Origin: JAUVXJ01 sp034430275
GTDB lineage: Bacteria > Chloroflexota > Anaerolineae > UBA7937 > B3-Chlor
NCBI GenBank assembly: GCA_034430275.1
Contig: DAOUEW010000154.1
Location: 1-10,497 of the forward strand
DNA length: 10,497 nucleotides
Direction of reading: 5' to 3'
The position numbers and the translations under genes were made by a program. The notes under the pieces were generated by a model. The model did no database searches, had not been told where the DNA came from, and worked only from the letters and a program-made list of their open reading frames with translations. Positions 1 to 4,857 of the stretch are shown here, piece after piece (position 1 is the first letter of the stretch; every line of letters starts with the position of its first letter).

Positions 1-744
1 GGTAGCCGTGGGAGTGAAGGTGGGTGGGAAGGTCAGCTCTGGAACGGGGGTGGAGGTCTCACCATGAGCAACCACCACTGTGGTCGCCGCCGGTGCTGCC
101 TGCTCAGGGCCTCCAGCGAGCAGTGCCCCTCCAAGCACCGCAGCCGCGCCACACACGGAGATCGTCAACACGGCCAAGAAGGCCAGGGCCGCATACTTCA
201 GGCAGTTACCACCCTTGGGGGGAACCTCCTCCTCGACGGAAGACAGCTCCTCAGGTTCGGCTTCCTCGCTCGTCTCGGCGGGTAGCTCCTCAGGTTCCGC
301 TTCCTCGCTCGTCTCGGTGGGTAGCTCCTCGTGCTCGGCCTCCGCCCACATCTCGGCGGGTAGCTCCTCGGGCTCGGCTTCCGTCCACATCTCGGCGGGT
401 AGCCCCTCGGGCTCGGCTTCCGCCCACATCTCGGCGGATGGCTCCCCATACTCCGCCGCCTCAGCTTCCTCTTCCTCTGCCTCGGCCTGCGCCGACTCCC
501 CTAGCAGAGACTGAAGCCCCAATCGCGCCGGTCGATTCGATGGGTTGATGGACAAAACGTTCTCAAGACAGGTCGCTTTGTCAGAGTCGGGGACCACAGC
601 GCTCATCCAGAGCCAGCCCAGCTCATTCTCAGGGTCCAGCTCGACGACTTGAGCGAGCAACTCGCGAGCCTCGTGCTCCCTTCCTGCCCTGACCGCGGCC
701 ATGCCCTGTCGCAGGAGGTTCTCAACCTCCGATCTCGCCGCCAT
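1..744 (-). CDS. TPR-like, acidic-repeat, single-pass membrane protein (partial, runs off left edge)
   Basis: The reading frame is open for 248 codons from the ATG at 744-742 to the window edge, so the C-terminus is missing. Residues 5-80 look like tetratricopeptide-type helical repeats (LLRQGMAAVRAGR, ELLAQVVELDPENELGWLW, CLENVLSINPSNRPARLGL). Residues 85-175 are very rich in Glu and contain five 13-residue repeats (103-167). A hydrophobic segment follows at about 184-210 (YAALAFLAVLTISVCGAAAV), then a Thr/Pro-rich tail ending PTFTPTAT. The likely topology is TPR and acidic stalk in the cytoplasm with the Thr/Pro tail outside; this is inferred from the charge pattern. The start is chosen because GAGGT lies 5 nt upstream of it; an ATG 11 nt further upstream is out of frame. 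A perfect-consensus promoter sits about 67 nt upstream. The function is unknown. The protein may be a scaffold or protein-interaction partner, and its divergence from the dcw operon does not prove a role in division. Confidence 0.85.
   Translation of the reverse strand, partial: MAARSEVENLLRQGMAAVRAGREHEARELLAQVVELDPENELGWLWMSAVVPDSDKATCLENVLSINPSNRPARLGLQSLLGESAQAEAEEEEAEAAEYGEPSAEMWAEAEPEGLPAEMWTEAEPEELPAEMWAEAEHEELPTETSEEAEPEELPAETSEEAEPEELSSVEEEVPPKGGNCLKYAALAFLAVLTISVCGAAAVLGGALLAGGPEQAAPAATTVVVAHGETSTPVPELTFPPTFTPTAT
244..438 (-). repeat. Five tandem 39-bp (13-codon) repeats within the TPR/acidic membrane protein
   Basis: Residues 103-167 of the minus-strand protein are five back-to-back 13-residue units: SAEMWAEAEPEGL, PAEMWTEAEPEEL, PAEMWAEAEHEEL, PTETSEEAEPEEL and PAETSEEAEPEEL. 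The first three carry an EMW core and the last two an ETS core, so the array looks like two local expansions of one ancestor. The array is in frame, 5 x 39 = 195 bp, and makes a strongly acidic stalk just before the membrane helix. The Trp in the EMW units is unusual for a simple acidic spacer. The plus-strand frames over this stretch are also open, but only as a by-product of the repeat. Confidence 0.9.
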
Positions 745-801
745 CTCCAACCTCAGTCATGTCGGCTTGCAAGTCCGGTCTGACCCGTATGTGCCAAACT
801 C

Positions 802-848
802 CTTGACACGCGGCTCGGATTATAGCCTGCGCTAAGCGCCATGTCAAG
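802..848. promoter_or_regulatory. Nested dyad symmetries over the divergent promoter (candidate operator)
   Basis: Two symmetries are nested here. CTTGACA at 802-808 is mirrored by TGTCAAG at 842-848, so the outer right arm is the -35 box of the minus-strand promoter and the left arm falls just downstream of its start site. Inside the -35/-10 spacer, at 829-839, is the palindrome GCGCT-A-AGCGC. A repressor bound to either would block the promoter. No regulator can be assigned, and a 7-bp outer repeat across 33 nt could be chance. Confidence 0.4.
819..847 (-). promoter_or_regulatory. Consensus sigma70-type promoter for the divergent TPR-like gene
   Basis: Read on the minus strand, TTGACA (847-842) and TATAAT (824-819) are separated by exactly 17 nt. 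Both hexamers match the housekeeping-sigma consensus perfectly. Transcription would start near 811-812, giving a leader of about 67 nt before the ATG at 744. A promoter this close to consensus predicts strong basal transcription unless it is repressed, and candidate operator symmetry is present in and around it. The hexamers and spacing are seen directly; activity is inferred. Confidence 0.8.
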
Positions 849-1035
849 GGCGAGTGACAGCCTGCCGAGCGGACATGCCCAGACTTCCATTATATAGGTC
901 CGCCACTCCTGCCAGTATGCTGGAAAACGTACTTCGATGGGTCAAGAAACTGGCCTCCGCCGCCCTCTGCACGCCTGCATACCCCCAACCAACCTTAAAT
1001 CTGGCCTCGCCGGCCCTCGTAGCCCCTTCGGACTA

Positions 1036-1064
1036 TTGCCAAGTGTTAAGGAATAATGTATAAT
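1036..1064 (+). promoter_or_regulatory. mraZ/dcw operon promoter (sigma70-type)
   Basis: TTGCCA at 1036-1041 (5/6 match to consensus) and TATAAT at 1059-1064 (6/6) are 17 nt apart. The predicted transcription start is about 1071, giving a leader of about 77 nt before the mraZ ATG. The promoter abuts three TGGGN repeats beginning 2 nt after the -10 box, the arrangement expected for MraZ autoregulation. No other promoter of comparable quality was noticed further along the cluster. Confidence 0.82.
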
Positions 1065-1065
1065 G

Positions 1066-1090
1066 TGGGTAATTGTGGGGAGGAGTGGGG
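1066..1090 (+). promoter_or_regulatory. Predicted MraZ operator: three TGGGN repeats at 10-bp spacing
   Basis: TGGGT (1066-1070), TGGGG (1076-1080) and TGGGG (1086-1090) are direct repeats separated by exactly 5 nt each. MraZ proteins studied in other bacteria bind TGGGN repeats with 5-nt spacers upstream of mraZ and repress the operon. Here the array begins 2 nt after the -10 hexamer and covers the predicted start site, so a bound MraZ ring should block polymerase directly. A fourth TGGGG lies at 1128-1132, 42 bp (about four helical turns) after the third, and a fifth lies on the opposite strand at 1098-1102. Confidence 0.8.
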
Positions 1091-1107
1091 CATCCTTCCC
1101 CACAATT
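1071..1107 (+). promoter_or_regulatory. 10-bp perfect inverted repeat at the predicted 5' end of the dcw mRNA
   Basis: AATTGTGGGG (1071-1080) is the exact reverse complement of CCCCACAATT (1098-1107), with a 17-nt loop. Because transcription is predicted to start at about 1071, the transcript would begin with a 10-bp stem. No U-run follows (the next bases are CCCTCGAAA), so it is not an intrinsic terminator. The repeat overlaps two TGGGN operator units. It may serve the DNA (operator symmetry), the RNA (5'-end protection or leader control), or both. Confidence 0.65.
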
Positions 1108-1147
1108 CCCTCGAAATACGGCAAAGGTGGGGCATCGTATAGCACAA

Positions 1148-1585
1148 ATGTTCCTAGGTTCCTACCTCCACAATATTGATAGTAAGGGCCGACTCACACT
1201 GCCGGCCAAGTTCAGACCGGACTTGGCCAAAGGCGTCGTCGTCACCCGCGGCTTGGACCATTGCCTGTGGGTGTTCCCAATTGAAACGTGGGAAGCGTTT
1301 GCGCGCAAGATGAACGAGCTACCGCTCACTGATAAGGGAGCCCGCGATTTTGCCCGCTTCCTGTACGGGCATGCCACGGACTGCGAGCCTGACAAACAAG
1401 GCCGCATCCTGCTTCCGAGCAATCTGAGAGACCACGCCGACCTGGACGGCGAGACGGTGATCGTCGGTGGCCCCGGTCGTCTGGAGATCTGGAGCCGTCG
1501 GAGGTGGGAGCGCACCAACGAAGAGATCGGGCGAAACGGAGACGCTATCGCTGAGCGTCTCTTCGAACTGGGCGTGGGGCTGTGA
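1148..1585 (+). CDS. mraZ: Transcriptional regulator MraZ
   Basis: MraZ is the DNA-binding first gene of dcw clusters and represses its own operon. The 145-residue product has the expected tandem AbrB/MraZ folds. Each carries its signature: D-S-K-G-R at residues 11-15 followed by LTLPAKFR, and D-K-Q-G-R at 82-86 followed by ILLPSNLR. Family length is about 140-150. The ATG at 1148 is chosen because family members begin MF-G-x-x-x-x-x-x-D. An in-frame GTG at 1127 would add seven residues (MGHRIAQ) and cannot be excluded. The only purine-rich stretch, AAAGGTGGGG at 1123-1132, is rather far from the ATG. The stop overlaps the rsmH start. TGGGN repeats at the promoter fit autoregulation. Confidence 0.95.
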   Translation: MFLGSYLHNIDSKGRLTLPAKFRPDLAKGVVVTRGLDHCLWVFPIETWEAFARKMNELPLTDKGARDFARFLYGHATDCEPDKQGRILLPSNLRDHADLDGETVIVGGPGRLEIWSRRRWERTNEEIGRNGDAIAERLFELGVGL

Positions 1586-2505
1586 GTCCCAACCTGCTCC
1601 ACACGCCAGCCCTGCTGGATGAGGTACTGGACGGGCTTGCCGTACGGGCAGGTGGCAGATACGTAGACTGTACGGTAGGCACCGGGGGCCACTCCAGGGG
1701 CATCCTGGACAGATCGGGGCCTGGAGGGCTGCTACTGGGGCTCGACGTCGATCCCTCAGCCATAGAGGCATCGAGACGTCGCTTGAGTTCGTACGGCAAC
1801 CGGGTCACGCTGGTTTGTGACAGCTACGCCAGGTTGAAGGAGCTGGCAACCGCGCAGGGCTTCGTTCCCGCGGATGGAGTGCTCCTGGACCTGGGGCTAT
1901 CATCGTTACAACTGGAAGAAGCCGAACGGGGCTTCTCTTTTCAGAGGGACGGCCCTCTGGATATGCGTATGGATCCGGAGAGCGAGGTCACTGCCGGCCA
2001 CCTGGTGAACGAGTTGAGGGAGGCCGAGCTGGCCCACATCATCGCCAACTATGGAGAGGAACCCAGGGCCAAAGCCATAGCCCGCGCCATCGTGCGCAAC
2101 CGTCCGGTCAGGACAACGCAAGAGCTGGCAGACCTCGTTTCTCGCAACGTGGGTGGACGGCGAAGACTACACCCGGCGACGAGGACTTTCCAGGCTCTGC
2201 GCATGGCCGTGAATGAAGAGCTCGATACCCTATCCGCGACGCTCCCACAGATTGTGGACGTCCTTGCCGAAGGTGGCCATATGGCTCTAATCAGCTTTCA
2301 TTCTCTCGAGGATCGACTGGTGAAATCCTTCATGGTCCGGGAAACGCGGGGCTGCATCTGCCCGCCCGAGCTTCCGGTGTGCCGATGCGATCACTCTCCC
2401 ACCCTGAAGATCCTGACCCGGAAGCCCATCAGACCATCGCCCGACGAGATCAGACAGAACCCGCGCGCCCGCAGCGCCAAGCTCAGAATAGCGGTTCGGG
2501 TCTAG
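1582..2505 (+). CDS. rsmH: 16S rRNA (cytosine(1402)-N(4))-methyltransferase RsmH (MraW)
   Basis: RsmH transfers a methyl group from S-adenosylmethionine to N4 of C1402 in the 16S rRNA P-site region. The 307-residue product is close to the E. coli length (313). It shows the N-terminal HTPALLDEVL (7-16), the SAM-binding glycine loop VGTGGHS (32-38), the acidic LDVDPSA strand end (54-60), DGVLLDLGLSS (98-108), RTFQALRMAVNEEL (201-214), ISFHSLEDR (237-245), a Cys-rich CICPPELPVCRC (258-269) and the C-terminal NPRARSAKLR. It starts with GTG at 1582 inside the mraZ stop (GTGA, 4-nt overlap), which suggests translational coupling. No clear Shine-Dalgarno is visible. Confidence 0.96.
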   Translation: MSPNLLHTPALLDEVLDGLAVRAGGRYVDCTVGTGGHSRGILDRSGPGGLLLGLDVDPSAIEASRRRLSSYGNRVTLVCDSYARLKELATAQGFVPADGVLLDLGLSSLQLEEAERGFSFQRDGPLDMRMDPESEVTAGHLVNELREAELAHIIANYGEEPRAKAIARAIVRNRPVRTTQELADLVSRNVGGRRRLHPATRTFQALRMAVNEELDTLSATLPQIVDVLAEGGHMALISFHSLEDRLVKSFMVRETRGCICPPELPVCRCDHSPTLKILTRKPIRPSPDEIRQNPRARSAKLRIAVRV

Positions 2506-2510
2506 AAGCG

Positions 2511-3008
2511 ATGAACAAGGCCACGAGAGCCGATCCTATCTACATCCCCAAGAGCCCTCTTGGCAACCGGGGCGGAAGATACACGGCCTGGGGGCTCAGC
2601 GGCAAGACCATGGCGCTCGTGCTCTTGTTGCTCGTCGTGGGTTCGTTGATAGGTTCCTTCTACTTGAACCAGGCCAGCCAGACGACGGCTGCCGGTCTGG
2701 AGGTCGTGCGCCTGACTCGGGAACGAGAACACTGGAGGCAAGAGAACGCCGGACTTCGTACACAAATAGCTGAGATGGAATCCCTGTCGAGGATAGAGAC
2801 GCGAGCATCCGAACTAGGTTTCGTGGAAGCCGAAACCGTGGAGTACCTGGTTGTGGATGCGCCTGTCGTGGTGGACACAGAGGGCGAGTATTCGCCGACG
2901 CCTCTGGCGCCCGATTTGGACGTAGCAGAACCTTCATCGCCGGAGGCCAGGGATTGGTGGGGAGAACTGGCGGCCCAGCTAGCATCGTGGGTGAACCCAG
3001 AGCAGTGA
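2511..3008 (+). CDS. ftsL: FtsL-like cell division protein (DivIC/FtsL family), with extended C-terminus
   Basis: The 165-residue product has a basic cytoplasmic N-terminus (1-32), one membrane helix at about 33-52 (TMALVLLLLVVGSLIGSFYL) and an external heptad-like coiled coil at about 60-98. It ends in the family-style closing segment R-I-E-x-x-A-x-x-L-G-F-V-x-x-x-x-V-E-Y (94-112). Sequence identity in this family is always low, so topology and the slot between rsmH and ftsI carry the assignment. FtsL pairs with FtsB/DivIC and FtsQ/DivIB to activate FtsW-FtsI. About 50 residues follow the usual end: an acidic, Pro-rich linker, then DWWGELAAQLASWV (148-161). The open frame extends upstream into rsmH, but ATG 2511, 5 nt after the rsmH stop, gives the expected topology. 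No strong Shine-Dalgarno is seen. Confidence 0.82.
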   Translation: MNKATRADPIYIPKSPLGNRGGRYTAWGLSGKTMALVLLLLVVGSLIGSFYLNQASQTTAAGLEVVRLTREREHWRQENAGLRTQIAEMESLSRIETRASELGFVEAETVEYLVVDAPVVVDTEGEYSPTPLAPDLDVAEPSSPEARDWWGELAAQLASWVNPEQ

Positions 3009-3089
3009 ATGCTGGGCCTGCTGCGACCATTCGCGTGGTGAGCATCGCCCGCCGCGTCGTGGCCCCCAGGACAATGCGGTACTGAAACG

Positions 3090-4835
3090 ATGATGGACTC
3101 TGATTGGCGGGAACGTGGATCCAAGATCCGGCTGATGGTGGTATGGGTAGCCACCGTCATCGGTACGATGATCCTCGCTGGTCGGCTGGTCTACTGGCAA
3201 GTCTTGCGCCACGACGATCTCCAGGAGATTGGCGAACGATGGCAATTGGTGGATGAACCGATACCTGCCCTCCGAGGAGCGATTGTGGATCGCCACGGTT
3301 TCGTTCTGGCCCAGGACGAATACGAATTCGAAATCTTCGCCACGCCGAGGGACATCAGAGATCCAGAAAGCCTGGCGGCGGATCTGGCCCCGGTACTGAG
3401 CGTGGACGAGGCCGAACTCGCAACGCGTTTGTCACAGACAGACCAGCCGTCCGTGTCACTGCTATGGGACGCGCCGTTGGAAGTCGCCAGAGAAGTCGAG
3501 GCCATCAAAGAAGACTCGGGCGCCGCGGCATTAGGCATCAGCGCTGCGAGAAAAAGGTCCTACCCAGAGGGAGAACTGGCATGCCACCTGCTTGGCTTCG
3601 TGACCTACGACCATGAGGTGGACTACGACGCCTTCTACGGCGTCGAGGAGTCCTACAACAACGAACTGCGTGGTCAGGCCGGTTCCTGGGGAGGATCGGA
3701 CAGTACGCTCGCTTCCAGCATCACCATCGGTTCCAGCACCATCTCGCTGCCCCGGGATGGTCAGAACGTTGTACTGACCGTGGACCGCACGATCCAGCGC
3801 ATGGCCGAGACCGAACTGAGACGGACCATCGAGGAGTACGGAGCCGAGAGAGGGACGATCATCATCATGGATCCACGGTCCGGCGCGATTCTGGCTATGA
3901 CCAGCTACCCCGGATACGATCCGAACCCGAAGCTAGGCCAGCAGATAACTGAAGACTTGTTCAGGAATCCTGCCGTGAGCGAGAACTACGAGCCTGGCTC
4001 TGTGTTCAAGGTTGTCACCATGGCCGCGGCCCTCGATGCCGGTATCGTTGGCAGGTACACTACCTACTACGACCAGGGACAGATCTTCGTGGGCGGACAT
4101 CTCATCTACAACTGGGATCGCAAAGCCTACGGGACTACGAGCATGACCGACCTTCTCAAGTACTCCCTGAATGTGGGCGCCGCGACTCTGAGCACGAACA
4201 TGGGTGCTGAGAGGTTCTATGACTACGTCGACCGCTTCGGCTTCGCAGAGCCGACGGGCATAGATCTGCCGTACGAGTCGAAGGGGTTGATGCGGAAGCC
4301 GGGAGACGGCGACTGGCGTGAGGGGGATCTGGGCACCAACGCTTTCGGTCAAGGAATCGCGGTCACACCCATACAGATGATCACCGCGGTCGCAGCCGTG
4401 GCCAACGGCGGGGAGCTGCCAAGACCGTACATCGTGCAACGTATAGAGGAGCATGGGCGGACCATCAAGGAATCCCATCCGCAGCCGGGAAGTCAGGCCA
4501 TCTCCCCATGGGTAGCGGAGGAACTGACGGAGATGCTGATAGAGGCGAACGCCGGCAAGGAGACCCTGCAGATACCTGGCTACGCGATCGCCGGGAAGAG
4601 TGGAACCGCTCAGATCCCTGTGACCGGGGGCTACGACCCGGATGACACCATAGGGTCCTTCATCGCCTACGCGCCTGCTCGCGATCCTCGGTTCATCATT
4701 CTCGTTAAGATCGACAAACCGCGAGAATCGCCCTGGGGAACCGTGGTCGCTGTTCCCGCCTTCAGACGGCTCGCCGAGCAGTTGTTCGTCTACCTGGGCA
4801 TACCGCCCGACGATTTCGGAGTCGCTAGCTCGTAG
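3090..4835 (+). CDS. ftsI: Septal peptidoglycan transpeptidase, penicillin-binding protein FtsI (PBP3 / class B PBP)
   Basis: This class B penicillin-binding protein cross-links septal peptidoglycan outside the membrane and is the target of beta-lactams. The 581-residue product has one N-terminal membrane anchor (about 14-37) and a dimerisation/pedestal domain (about 55-220) that includes LRGAIVDRHGFVLA. The transpeptidase domain (about 225-570) carries all three active-site motifs: S304-V-F-K307 (nucleophile in EPGSVFK), S359-L-N361 and K503-S-G-T506. No PASTA domain follows. A Gly/Ser-rich stretch (197-218) separates the two external domains. The double ATG at 3090/3093 is the only usable start, since an in-frame TGA lies at 3039-3041. 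No good Shine-Dalgarno is close (AGGA at 3068-3071 is 18 nt away). The 81-nt gap after ftsL is the largest in the cluster. Confidence 0.95.
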   Translation: MMDSDWRERGSKIRLMVVWVATVIGTMILAGRLVYWQVLRHDDLQEIGERWQLVDEPIPALRGAIVDRHGFVLAQDEYEFEIFATPRDIRDPESLAADLAPVLSVDEAELATRLSQTDQPSVSLLWDAPLEVAREVEAIKEDSGAAALGISAARKRSYPEGELACHLLGFVTYDHEVDYDAFYGVEESYNNELRGQAGSWGGSDSTLASSITIGSSTISLPRDGQNVVLTVDRTIQRMAETELRRTIEEYGAERGTIIIMDPRSGAILAMTSYPGYDPNPKLGQQITEDLFRNPAVSENYEPGSVFKVVTMAAALDAGIVGRYTTYYDQGQIFVGGHLIYNWDRKAYGTTSMTDLLKYSLNVGAATLSTNMGAERFYDYVDRFGFAEPTGIDLPYESKGLMRKPGDGDWREGDLGTNAFGQGIAVTPIQMITAVAAVANGGELPRPYIVQRIEEHGRTIKESHPQPGSQAISPWVAEELTEMLIEANAGKETLQIPGYAIAGKSGTAQIPVTGGYDPDDTIGSFIAYAPARDPRFIILVKIDKPRESPWGTVVAVPAFRRLAEQLFVYLGIPPDDFGVASS

Positions 4836-4846
4836 GGCACCGGCAC

Positions 4847-4853
4847 GAGGAGG
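4847..4853 (+). promoter_or_regulatory. Strong Shine-Dalgarno of murF (GAGGAGG)
   Basis: GAGGAGG ends 4 nt before the murF ATG at 4858 and is the best ribosome-binding site in the window. It fixes the murF start and suggests that murF is translated independently of ftsI across the 22-nt gap. Several other genes of the operon have weak or no visible sites and seem to rely on coupling. Confidence 0.8.
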
Positions 4854-4857
4854 CCTT

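Larger units (their letters stand above)
745..1147. other. Divergent intergenic control region between the TPR-like gene and mraZ
   Basis: This stretch of about 400 nt holds no gene I can support. Its left part contains the leader and promoter of the minus-strand gene (about 745-848). Its right part contains the mraZ promoter, MraZ operator repeats and mRNA leader (1036-1147). Between them, 849-1035, I see only a second minus-strand TATAAT (889-894) without a convincing -35 and a few short inverted repeats such as GGCC-TCGCC-GGCC near 1002-1014. Short open frames here overlap the promoters and look like chance. Confidence 0.75.

Noticed and set aside
198..449. 83-codon minus-strand frame made of Arg/Pro-rich repeats
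   Set aside because: It is the same repeat read in another minus-strand frame. The acidic frame continues into TPR and membrane segments on either side, whereas this one starts and stops within the array.
24..548. Long plus-strand open frames over the repeat region (Ser- or Arg/Pro-rich)
   Set aside because: They are antisense shadows of the minus-strand TPR/acidic protein. The repeated, GC-rich array keeps other frames open, and the minus-strand frame has recognisable domains, a ribosome site and a promoter.
889..894. Second minus-strand TATAAT upstream of the TPR-like gene
   Set aside because: No good -35 box at 16-18 nt. The best candidate, CTGGCA at 15 nt, is weak, and a perfect promoter lies closer to the gene.
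854..1063. 69-codon plus-strand open frame in the intergenic region
   Set aside because: It starts with GTG without a ribosome site, runs through the mraZ -35 and ends in the -10 box, and has no recognisable features.
1071..1107. Intrinsic terminator or attenuator
   Set aside because: The inverted repeat is not followed by a U-run, so simple intrinsic termination is not supported.
1073..1147. Upstream extension of mraZ to a TTG at 1073
   Set aside because: It would translate the operator and leader, and the family N-terminus begins at MFLGSYLH (ATG 1148).
2379..2510. Upstream extension of the FtsL-like frame into rsmH
   Set aside because: The added residues overlap the conserved RsmH C-terminus in another frame, and ATG 2511 directly after the rsmH stop gives a normal FtsL topology.
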